A DNA stretch of 64,000 nt, taken from contig JARUPY010000465.1 of NCBI GenBank assembly GCA_029817715.1, forward strand, positions 5,293,001 through 5,357,000, in the 5' to 3' direction. This stretch comes from Melastoma dodecandrum. Its lineage: Eukaryota; Streptophyta; Magnoliopsida; Myrtales; Melastomataceae. Position numbers and translations under genes: made by a program. Of the stretch, positions 25,446-36,144 are shown one piece after another; the stretch's first letter is position 1; every line of letters starts with the position of its first letter. The notes below the pieces were generated by a model that was not told the DNA's origin, searched no databases, and saw only the letters and a list, made by a program, of their open reading frames with translations.

Positions 25446-25661
25446 TTAAGGAACAGAGAGGACGGCCGGAGGGGAAAGGGGGCCACGGCCGCCGCCGGCG
25501 AGGAAGAGGAGGTCAGAGGGGCGTCCGCCTTCAGAGGGGAGGGCGCCGCGGCCGCCGTGCGGTGAAGGGTTGCAGGCGACGATGGCAGTCAGGAAGACCT
25601 CGCGACGGACGGCGCGGGCATGGAGGGCGGAGGAGAGGCGAGTTCCCGCGAGTACGGCCGT
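25446..25661 (-). promoter_or_regulatory. Conserved ACG-initiated uORF in the GGP leader
   Basis: In the 5' leader, 86 nt before the main ATG, an open frame of 71 codons can start at ACG (25661-25659, context GACATCACGGCC) and ends at TAA 25448-25446. Its peptide contains LSSALHARAVRREVFLTAIV and then ACNPSPHGGRGALPSEGG with PSDLLFLAGGG. From memory this is the near-invariant peptide of plant GGP leaders; high ascorbate stalls ribosomes on it and lowers GGP translation. There is no ATG in this frame. The ACG start is inferred from that family knowledge; the frame and peptide are read directly. Confidence 0.88.
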
Positions 25662-27739
25662 GATGTCGAGAAAGACGACTTCCCCTGGGTTTTTAACCCC
25701 ACGAGAAGGAACCCCAGCTCATAAAAAAATAATGGAAAGAGCCCTCCACAAGCGAGACGGCGGCCGCTTCCGGTCGGATCGTCGGAGAAGAAGGATGAAA
25801 AATGAGATCGAGGGTTGGGGTGGGAGGGAGAGGGGGGATGGGATTTTATCGTGGGGAAGGGTCGGGGGGATTTTATGGGGGATATGGCGGACGACGTGGT
25901 GTGGTGGGGAATTTGAATGTGGGGCTGCGCCTGCGTCTCTATCCGCGCGATTTCTTGTGGACGAGGACGTAGGAAAGCGTACTGGTCCGAACCGGAGGAT
26001 ACGTTTGCTATGTGCGCCAATCGCCCATATTTCCCTTTTCTATAATTTGCTTCCTCAAAACAAAAAATAAAAAAAAATAAAGCATGTAATTTGCTGTTTA
26101 AATGAGCTTCACGAGCCATCCCCGTCATGAATATTAATAAATAAATAAATAGAATAAACCAGAGGAAGGCGGTGATTTCGTGGCGTGGCACGTTCTTACA
26201 TCTTCAACCACATGCCACCCTCCCCACCCCCCCAAAAAAAAAAAAAAACAAAACCCAAACCCAAATCTCGTCCTTTTCTAATGGGCATGTTGGCCCAATA
26301 ATAACTTCCAAAGCCCGGCCCATACGGATGGCCCATTAGAGCAAAATTCCATGTTTATTTCCACTTTCTCAACCGTCAAATCCTCATCCTCCGTCGACCA
26401 AGCGGAAGCGCCCTTCCAACCGCAAGTCCTGTGACCTGGCCGACCTTAACCCCGCGGTTGGGCGCATTGACTCAGTTATGTGACATGCATACACCTGTGA
26501 TTAATAGCTGCAGTGGTTGAATCAAATCGTATGCTGAGTTGCCTCCTGAACATCCTTCGTCCAGAATCAAACCACTTGGTCATACACCCGTGCAGGTGTG
26601 GTGTCAATCAGAATTTTGCAGCCCGAGCTTTAGTATAATTCTACGAATGTTAGGCTCCCGTTTGGTCGTAGTTGTCCCTTATCTGCTTGGTTCCTGGATG
26701 CAATTAGTTGTGAGAACCACCTCCTGTTGCCATTCATCTGGACAAAAAACGACCTCTCCTGCAGGTCATTGCTGTCTGCCGTGCTTGGATGTGTCGTCTC
26801 ATTACTTATGAGAAGGTGATGATTTTATATTATGGTCTTGGCCTTTGAATTGGAATTGCTGCTGGTGTGCCGCACTTGAAGAGTTTTGTTCCTTGACGTG
26901 GTCGGTATCGACTTTCAAAATTTTTTTAGGGAAATCGGTCCATCGGACTTAAATTTAAAAATAGAAAAATCAAAGTTTAACCTCTTTAAAGGAAGTTGTT
27001 ATTTCAAACACGGATTTTTATTTTTTAAATTTGACCGTCTTTTTGTCCTAGTCAAGAAATTTCTAAACTTGGGATCCTATTACGTAAATTATTTTGCTGG
27101 AATAAACCTCTGCACTTGAAATAACAATTACTGTGCATCGACGTTATACGAGGTTCGGTAGTTGTAGTATGCAAAAACGAACAGTAAATGTGCATGTTAA
27201 TTCTAAATGATTGTTGTTATGTACCTTATGTTACTTATAGAGAGGTTGCCACATCGATGTCCTACAAAATCTTCTTCCTTTTCAGCCTAAAGACTATTTG
27301 CACAGAGACCATCACTCATAGTAAAATGTAAATTAATGATCTGAAGTTTAGCAGAAAGGCGTTGGGTGGCGTATCCCAATCTGTCAACAAAGTGGAGCTC
27401 CTTTTGCGATTCATTAGAGGCACATCAACAAAACATTATCACATGATCAAACTAAGTTATATATCTGACTAATGTTCTTCCATTGCTCTTATTCACATTA
27501 AGAAGGGGCTCCACATTTTCGTGCTAATGGAACCTTGAATTGGTACCCCGCCTATCTTCATCATATCAAGCATCGCCGAAAGTTGATTTAAGCTGACATC
27601 GTTGTCCTAGAGATTCGGCGACATACCTGTATGGAATTCTGTCCCTGCCGATAGCTGCAGCATATGGTCACACCTGATGCAACACCAATCCATGCAGCCA
27701 CATCTCCAAGATCACTATAATTTACAGTTCCAAACTGGT
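25662..27739. other. Intergenic: GGP promoter and BE3 3' flank
   Basis: The first part, to about 26.0 kb, is G/A-rich on the plus strand, i.e. the pyrimidine-rich far leader or promoter of GGP. An A-run lies at 26230-26250. From 26.3 to 27.7 kb the sequence is AT-rich with no recognised coding content. Confidence 0.45.
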
Positions 27740-30700
27740 TCAAATTCTCAATATCCGCTTCAGTTTGTAGACCTACAAACATGAATTTAATCGATACCCA
27801 AAGAACAAAGATAACGCAAATGATGGATAAACGCGATCGGGCTTAAAATCACACTACTTCAACCCTGTTCTTTCACGTACCTGGGCTGTCCTGCTTGGCA
27901 GAGACACTTCCAAACAACTTTGCAAGCCATCAGCTCTGCGAAAAGAAAAAAAAGATATCTAAATAGAGGGAAAACTGTGAAGAAGAATAAGAAGGATGAA
28001 CCTATAAATTTCTCCGCTTCCGATATCAGATGATATAACAGGACCGGGACAGTGTTACCGTCTGTTAATGGTTCTCAGAAGATACTGCTCTTTCTTTATA
28101 GTCCCTTGCCCACCATAAGCTACCTCATCCGTGTTTAGTACAATCTGAGCAAAGTGTAGGATAAAGAAAATTCATCTAATGAAGACTGCAGCAGATATAA
28201 CAGATAATCCTATTTATTCTCTGTAACAACCGAAAGGAAGCTTTACCTGATATTCTCCGGCTTCATCTATGCCTACACAATAATTTTCATGGGAAACAGT
28301 TGGATGGAAGTTGAAAATGAAAAGAAAGGGACCTCTAATGAAAGATATCACCTGAAAAGAAGCAGTCATATATCAGGCAACCAAGAAAACGAGATGGGAA
28401 AAAGATAGGCAACAAACAAACTAACCAATAATTTTCTGAAATAAGATGAAAAACAAATAAAGGGGGAAATTATATATTCCGACTTCTATTAGATCAAATC
28501 CACAAAAATGAGAATATCTGTTTCGTTTCTTAGTCCTTGTTATCGGCAAAATACTTCAGCAGAAGGACTTGGGCTGCTGAAAGTAGACACAGGAATTAAC
28601 CATGTACCATGGCGGTGTCATTAACATGATGGATATTTGGGAAACGTCTTGAGAGAAACCGCTCACTTTCATCCAACTTCATCATATCCTGTGGCAATAC
28701 TCAAACTTTAAGGTCTCTCCAAGTTATATCAGACCTTTTTTTGGCCATGATTAGCCACGCCAAGATTGTCTGGCATCATGGTTAAGAAAACATACCCTGT
28801 CAAAAGTGAATACGTAATGGTACACTCCATTTTCCCGGAGATCCCACTGACGGTTAGCCAGAGAATATGAGAAGTTGTTGCTAGGCATCGGAAATTCAAC
28901 CCTCTGTCCACACAGAGGACCATTATCAATAAGTAGAAAAGTTGGCAGATGGAATACCATTGAAGGCAGAAAGTTGCAACGCCAGGCAGATAACCAGAAA
29001 AAGGGAACATTACCTCTGGATGACCAAATTCATTACCCATGAAATTAAGGAAAGCATGGCCACATAAGGAAAATGTAATGAGACGGATCATCTGGTTAAA
29101 AAGAAAAACATCAAACATGTAGAATCAGATAAAACAAAAAAGAGCTGGACTCATTGATTTGCAAATTGTTGTGTCAAGTAATTTTCTTTTGACAAGAGTG
29201 CTATAGATAATATCAGCAATCTAGCCATTTGCTATAGTACATGTAAAATACAGCCTACTGCAGCAACATATTATAAGAGAATACTTTCAGCTATCACGCG
29301 CCCTTCACAAGCCATAAGAATTTTTGTATCATGTGAGAACCATAGATTTCTGATTTCTTTACAAAAGACATGAGCAACCTACTTTATACAATGGGCAACC
29401 TCGTAGCAAAGAATTCCTTGATTCTGAAGAATGGTCTGAAATGCCACCAAGCAAGATCTCGCCAAATGAGCGTCTTCCAGATATTGACTGAGAACAAAGA
29501 AAAAATGGGGACTGATCCTCTCATAAACATACTATTAAAAAAGGTTATAGAAAATTAAATATATCAACAAAAAGAAAGTTGCCTGGTTATGATTTTCTGT
29601 GTATGTTAGCATCTTGTTAGTGTAGCTTCTGTTCCCGGCTAAGGTGCTGACGATCTAAAATTAAGAAAAAAAAAAGGTAAAGGACAAATTAACTAACATG
29701 AATAGCAATACTAGATTGAAAACATGAGGTAAAAGGAAAAGGTCCGACGCCTTGAAGAGACAACCTTGCTCATACTCCATTGTTGTTCTGGTGTATCCAC
29801 AAGATAAGATGACCACATCTCTGGGACAGCTAAATTGACATAGTAATCAAATCCCAGTCCACCTTCTGTTATTGGGTCACATAAGCCAGGATAAGATGTC
29901 GCCTGTAGTATAAAAGTGGATCTCATCGTATGAAGTCAGCGCAACAATGTAGAATTTTTAATGATTTTCAAAGCGTCAAAATAATCTTTCATATGGAGAG
30001 ACAAAATATCAAAACACAATTATGAGATATTTTAGGTAAAATATAATGACCACCAAAGAACTGGAGGAAAACAAAGAAAAATCAGAAGTTACTGACATCT
30101 TCAGCAATCGTTATTATGTTTGGATGAAGAACGTGGAGCATCTCATTCACCATTGTAAGGTATATTAGAGCATCCTTGTCAACATATTGATTGCAGTACC
30201 TGCAAAAGAGGATAGAATGAAAAATAGATAAATAACTAGAAACAGAGCACACAAGAACCTAAAGAGGATAAGAGGGGAATAAATAGTTATCCCCTGTTAA
30301 ATAGATTAAAAGCTGGCTTCTATCAGGTAACCACGCATTAGAGAAAATTATACATTAACAAAAAAAGAGTGGTTAAGAAAATCCCAAATATGCCAAAAAG
30401 TTAGTTAATTAGTTACACGAAAATGACACGTCGTCTGGCAGTTGAATATTGAGAAGCAATCCAAACATATGCGTGAAACGAAAGCAAGGAGAAGCAGAAT
30501 GCTCACTCTTCTAAGTCCCCAGTAAAGGTAGCAAAGCCATTGTGAGTGTACATCATAGAAGAGAGAGAATGGAATTGGAACCCATCAATACGATACTGGA
30601 CAATCCACCTGCCGGTGAAAAGAACATCATTTCAGCCATGGAAGTTATTAAAATATATAAATGATGTAAGTCCCTTGACATAAGAGCAGTAAAGCACATG

Positions 30701-33700
30701 GTATTTATATAGCTTCAGCATATCTTAAAATTACCAATTTAAGTTTGACATCAGAAAATGGAGGACATCAGGATCACCATATTTGAACATTCGAGTGCCC
30801 CAATATTTGTGTTGCCCCCTCTTACCTACATACTCAAAGCAAGGAATAACTACTCAACCATGAAAGAATCTATTAGCCACTTTTCGATATTCACAAGAAT
30901 GACCTTCAAATGAAGTTCACCTGTGTGAAAGTAACAGTCATTTGATCCATCAAATAAAGCTAGTCCAACCATCTCATCCGCAGCTGCATATGAATGGACA
31001 ATCTCCAGAAAGACCAGCAGTCCTAAACCTGTTGGGGAATAAAAGTCTGCCTTAAGCAAAAAAATATGCATAATAAATTTCAAAGTATCCCTCTGCTTAA
31101 TTTGGATGTCAGCTCCTACAATTTGGAATTTTGGATGTCTTCCACAACACTCTTATCAATGAATAATTGCTCCGGCCTGCCTTTTTCCCCTTTTAGGTCA
31201 ATTGCAGAATAAACACCTGTTTCATTTGCTATTATTTTTAATGCCATAACTAGCAGTGAGAGGTTCCTAATGAAGACTGCTCAAGTAGGATTAGAGCAAG
31301 AAAAACAAAGCAAGATTCACAAGGAAAACACAATTCATATGAAGTTAGTTATGCCAATGCAATTACTGGCAGTCATAATTCTAAGTTCAACGGCATGCAA
31401 TGAATTAGCGAATTGAGTAATACCATGCGCTTCATCAACCAATCGTTTGAAGTCTTCAGGATTACCATATCGGCTGCTTACAGCAAAGAAATTAGTGACC
31501 TGAAATGCAGCAAAAGATTAAGGTGAATCACTCTATGTTCCCATCAACAATTTTTATTTATTTTATCTATTTATTTGTTTAATGGATGACTTATCTACAA
31601 TAACCCCTATGTAACACTACAACCTTCTGAAAGAAACAATAACCAACTCAACCATTTAGACCAGAGACGTGGATATACCAAGATGAACTCAGGCAAATAA
31701 TGAAACAAGTTCCTTTATGTTCAGCTCATATAATATTGTCTAAGAATGAGATGAAGTGCAGAGTTCAGTTGAAAACAATCATCGATACAGACCCTGTAAC
31801 CAACAGTATAGTAATCCTTGTGTTCAACAATCCCAATCAGCTGTATTGCATTGTATCCAGCATCCTTGATATGAGGAAGAACCTGCAGCAAGCAACAAGA
31901 TCAAAATACACACACAAACTGTGCCCCACTGGTGTAGGAAGACTATCTAGGAGTAACCTTTTCAGTGAATTCATTGAAAGAGGTAACTTTTGGATCTGAT
32001 CCACTGATGCCGACATGGCATTCATAAATGCGCAAAGACTTTGGCACTTTAGGTCTAGCGTTCTTCCAGGTGTAAGCTTCTTCAGGTGATGGTTCCCAGT
32101 GAACTGCAGAAGCTAGTTTTCCTTGTACATCTAACTTAAAAGAAACAAAAAGAGTGAGGAACAGAATTAACTTGTAAAATTAACAGCAGTAGTTCTTGAC
32201 AGTGAATTTTTTCAGAGATGTAAGAAATCTCGATATGGAAGTCCTTTTTTGCCAATGAAGTAACAACGTTATCATAACATTCGCAACTTTAGGGCCATGA
32301 CACAAGCATACCTGGTTGCACATAAGTAGCCCAAGCAGGAACACGTTCCAATTGTCCATTTGGAGTATTGAAGTAAACCCTATATTTACTTCCATGGGGA
32401 ATCCCAGGAGAATACTTCTTCAACCATGCTTTCCTGCCTTTGCGCGTTTCCAACCAGTATGGTATGGGTGGCTTCTTTGCATAGAACTTCTCTCTGGAAA
32501 CAGGGTCATCGAAGATGTTATATATGTCATATTCCTTTCCATTGTCCATGACATCATACAGACGTCGATGACCCCGAGGATCTTCTTTATGCTCTTCAAG
32601 AAAAGCTTTATATCTTGTTTCAGCATCTGGTATTTCTTCCATATCCTCCAATCTTTGAGGCCCATTTGGGCCAAATATCTTCTCATATAGCTTTGCGGGA
32701 TACTCCAACCTACTTTTTATGTACCAATCCTCACCAGGCTCCCAGTATTCATCGTTTGCTTTCTGGAAAACCTCCTCAATGGTAACACCACTGTCGCCTT
32801 TGTCATAGTCATCTACATAATTATATTGCTGGAAGTAAAGTTCGTCGGGCTCTTCACCCTCTCTCAACTTATCTTCAAGGATGATAGACCAATAACCATA
32901 ATCATCGAGGCCAAAATTACCCTCTCTTGCACTGCTTTCAGTTGGCGACCAGCCATTAAAGTCACCAACCACTGCACAATATCGAGCACCTGCAGCAAAC
33001 GACTAAAAATGATGTTTAACTGCAGAAAGAAAAAAAAAATTTAAGCCCTAACAGCAATTTGTTTTGCTTTTGCTAGAAGATTCCCGTTGAATAACTGATC
33101 CATAAACCTATCTCGGCTTTAAAATCTGTCATTCAGTTTGGGTTCTAGAAACTTTACATTTTGAGAACAGGCTAAGAAACACGGGAGTTGTGATGAGAGT
33201 GAGCCAATTTTACAACACGATAAAGGAGCAGGGCATCACATCAATACGTCAACAAGATAAGAGTTTCGCATCCAACCTGGTGCCCATTCCATGTAATCTA
33301 CCCGATGCTGCACGTTACGCTGCATTCCTAATATCTCGAAACTGCCAGAACAAGAAAGGAGATTACCAAAAAATTCCAAACTAAGAAGGACACAGTCAAT
33401 AACTATGCTGAAAACGCTTCCGCGACTTTACCCGGAAGCAAAGTCCTGGAAGTTCATGTGACGGTTATAAATCTCATCCTTTCGATCCTTGTACCCCTTG
33501 TGCCTAAAACCACCCCAAATCCAAACAACGTCAAGAAACACGGAATCACCAACCATCCATAGAACAATGGGACTCTTCCCCTTCACCTTTCGCGGAGGAA
33601 ATAAGCAAAGCCCTTGTGAGTGATCCCCAACCTAGTCAGAAACCCGACTGGATCGATCGTCTTCTCGGGATTGGTCTCGTCGTCGCTGTCGCTGTCCGTT

Positions 33701-33864
33701 TTCTTCTTCTTCGATCGACGAGGCGCGGCAGAGCACGAGATTCTTGGCCCTGGCTTCCTGTTCCGGAACCGACACCGCCGCGGCGGGAAGCGGAGTTGCG
33801 GCCGCAGCGGCGAGCAAGGGCTCGGGAACAGCAGCAGCTCGCTGCGCAGCGTGAGTGAAGCCAT
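27740..33864 (-). CDS. SBE3: 1,4-alpha-glucan-branching enzyme 3, plastidial (BE1/EMB2729 type), 21 exons
   Basis: GH13-family protein matching the Arabidopsis At3g20440 class. Exons: 33864-33587, 33503-33432, 33341-33277, 32989-32312, 32130-31958, 31882-31793, 31499-31424, 31028-30921, 30825-30735, 30608-30507, 30199-30097, 29902-29765, 29654-29583, 29487-29383, 29091-29014, 28903-28796, 28688-28608, 28351-28247, 28144-28059, 27935-27881, 27772-27740. All phases agree: 898 residues. A Ser/Arg/Pro-rich transit peptide precedes [10 protein letters not shown]. The CBM48-like part contains [20 protein letters not shown]; the barrel has [39 protein letters not shown] and YTENHNQSISG; the end is [10 protein letters not shown]. 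Compared with active branching enzymes, the region II nucleophile Asp is His and region IV reads ENHNQ for ESHDQ. Intron 13 uses a GC donor at 29582. The open frame extends to 33954 but that codon is TTG, so ATG 33864 is used. Confidence 0.94.
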
Positions 33865-34099
33865 GTCGGACGAGTAGGGAAAGAAATGAAAGTGATGGAG
33901 GGAGGAAGGAAGGGGTTTTAGATAAGGGCAGGGGTTTAGGAGTCGACTCGCCAATATTTCGCATAAATGAAATAATCACAATTATTAGACGACATGTTTA
34001 TGTATTTATCACGAACAATTCCAAATGTTTGTTCCGGCGACTACCCGGAGTCCTCACGAGACGAACTCTATGCGTCCAATGACAGGGGTTGAAGGCTGA

Positions 34100-34914
34100 C
34101 CGTGCCCCTCCCTTCCATGAATGAGCTGAAGCGGCCTGCTCTTCAGCGATCGCTGCCTCAGGAAGTTTGTCCACGTGTAGATCTTGAAGGCTGCTGCTGC
34201 CGCGGTTAGGAGACAGACTACGCCGGAGTAGCTCCCCTCCAGGTTGCATTCCCCTGCCGCAAAATGCGAATCCCTTTGGAGATGTTGATGTTGATGGTGA
34301 TGAGGAGGGGCAGTCCATATCCCAGGAAATGGTGGTAGATATGTTCCAGTACTTCTGGTGCAGGTCATCCACCTTTGGCCTCTGATGCAATGCGAGCATC
34401 CGCTCAAAAATCGTGAAGAACACATGGGTACCTATCCGGTTCAATGAATGGTGGGAAAATGGAGATAATCCTCCTCCTCCCCCCACTACGTAATCTCCCT
34501 TCGTGCTCTTCACCTCTCAGGTCGATTTGTGACGGTGCGAGTCGGCACCTCACCTTGGTGTCCCTGGTAACACAGTAAGCATTGACGAACACCGATCCAT
34601 CAGGATGCCATATGCCTATGATTTCCCGTGTGCACACCATCTGGGGTTCAAGGGGGTTGACCCCCCAATACCAGCCAACCGGAGTCAGACCTCGCTTTCA
34701 CCCCAACCACAAAGTCGATCCTGAATGTACCATTCTCCGAGGGCAGGACAGACCACCCAAACTCTGCTTCCAAATACAAAAGTTTATTGCATTCGGTGAT
34801 ATTCCTCCTCCTAACAACGTCTGAGAACACATCGCCACAGCAGTGACACTGAAGCCTCCTTGGGACAAGAGAAAGCGCGAGCGAGAGGACGACAGCAGCA
34901 GCGCAAGAATCCAC
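34100..34914 (-). pseudogene. DOMON-cytochrome b561 (CYBDOM) relic
   Basis: CYBDOM proteins are plasma-membrane redox proteins with an extracellular haem-binding DOMON domain and a cytochrome b561 core. The minus strand shows a hydrophobic lead-in (AAAVVLSLALSLVP) without an ATG, then ECNKLLYLEAEF and ENGTFRIDFVVGVKARSDSG. A frame jump at about 34655 is followed by WGVNPLEPQMVCTREIIGI, HPDGSVFVNAYCVTRDTK and IDLRGEEHEGRL. A further frame jump near 34445 leads to RPKVDDLHQKYWNI, then after another shift YHHFLGYG, a b561-like helix with its His pair, and TAAAAAFKIYTWTNFLRQRS. Most of the six-helix core is missing, and there is no start codon. It is too damaged to function. Confidence 0.68.
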
Positions 34915-35138
34915 CAGTGGCTGAATTTTTCAGACAGGTAACTCTATATTACAACCTCCTTGGCAACCAACGACTCTCAACCGCTACACAGCCATCGACT
35001 GAGGTTGGGTGGGTGGGGGATAACATCTTGCGTGTGATCAAAGGTTAAAAAAAAAGAGAGGAAATAGCAATATCACCCAAAACCGTGCTTTTGTTTAATC
35101 CCCAAGAATGTTTATTATTCTCTGAACTGATCTGCCCC

Positions 35139-36117
35139 TGTTGACATGGCAATTAATTTTGGGCCTGGGTTTAGAACAGGAACCCAGTACTCCCTCAAGT
35201 AATACTCCGAGCCGGCCCAAGACGTAATCGTCTAGGCCGACTCACGATGAAATCGACTAGGTCGATTTATGACAAAGTCGACTAGGTCGACTAATAAACG
35301 GGGTCGACTAAGTCGACTCACGATGAAGGAACATGGTGATCAAAGCCAATCAAGATGACTTAACAGTAGTTAGGTCAACTAGTAGAGTCGAATCGACGGA
35401 ATCCTGGATAAAGTCGACCAAGTCGATCGCAGTCCGTACAGGTCGGTCAAGTCGACGAGGTTGGAATAAATTTATTCATTTTTAATCACGTTTGCTAAAG
35501 ATCGTAACTGATCTTAAATATCCAGGAACGTGATCCCATATAACAAGGGGGTTGTTGAGACACTCCCACGACATTAGGGATCACGATCTGTAACACCATC
35601 TATAAAAGATTTATCTGTTACGCGTACAAATCCTCTATAAATAGCAGAGGGATTTTCCAAAACAGGGGACGAATACACCCAGCCAAAACACTGAAGTTTG
35701 TTCGTCAACCTTAGGAAATTAGACACCTTGACCCGGTTCATCGGTCAACCCCCCTTTTCACCAGCAGAGTGAGCTCGTAGGGCCTTTGCCGTCATCCCCC
35801 CGCCAGCGACACCACCGACGGAGTGAGCTCGTAGGGCCTTCGTCACAGCCTCCCGCCAGCAACCACCACCGACGGAGCGAGCTTCCAAGGCCTTCGTCAC
35901 AAGTTCCCCACCGTCACGGATTTCCACGACGTTGTCAATACTTGCACTTGTTTTCCGTTTTTCAATGGCTGTAAGCCCTGTTTCCTTTACTCATTAAGAT
36001 TGTAAGACTTGTATTTAATTTCAATAAAATTGTACATCTTCTTACTGGCGACCACAATACAATTACTGTGAGTCCATTGCCAAATATTTCCGACGTGATC
36101 CGTTTCGTGCGCGAACA
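35139..36117 (+). repeat. 5' LTR (979 bp)
   Basis: Begins TG, ends CA. Contains an array of GTCGAC and related words at about 35235-35460, TATA motifs at 35601 and 35636, and AATAAAAT near 36023 as a possible polyadenylation signal. Compared by eye with the 3' LTR it differs at one base, in the word CAGGGGACGAAT (CAGGGTACGAAT in the 3' copy). Confidence 0.95.
35636..35644 (+). promoter_or_regulatory. LTR TATA box
   Basis: TATAAATAG in the LTR. A second candidate, TATAAAAG, is at 35601. The first fits better with a U3/R border shortly upstream of the conserved GACGAATACACCC stretch. The same box recurs in the 3' LTR. Confidence 0.5.
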
Positions 36118-36123
36118 CGTTTT

Positions 36124-36141
36124 TGGCGACCACAGTGGGAG
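36124..36141 (+). other. Primer binding site candidate
   Basis: TGGCGACCACAGTGGGAG starts 6 bp after the LTR. It begins TGG, complementary to the CCA end of a tRNA. I cannot assign the tRNA. Its first 11 bases also occur inside the LTR at 36046-36056. Confidence 0.55.
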
Positions 36142-36144
36142 CAC

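Noticed and set aside
25589..26191. 200-codon minus-strand open frame in the GGP leader
   Set aside because: It overlaps the conserved uORF in another frame, is Pro/Ser-rich from a pyrimidine-rich leader, and resembles no protein.
26886..27119. 77-codon plus-strand ORF between GGP and BE3
   Set aside because: AT-rich, Phe/Leu/Lys-rich translation with no homologue recognised and no promoter context.
33616..33877. Plus-strand open frames over BE3 exon 1
   Set aside because: They are the reverse complement of the Arg/Ser/Pro-rich transit peptide region of a well-supported gene.
33865..33954. Upstream extension of BE3 (MASRLLNP-like)
   Set aside because: The first codon is TTG. ATG 33864 gives the usual length and a good transit peptide.
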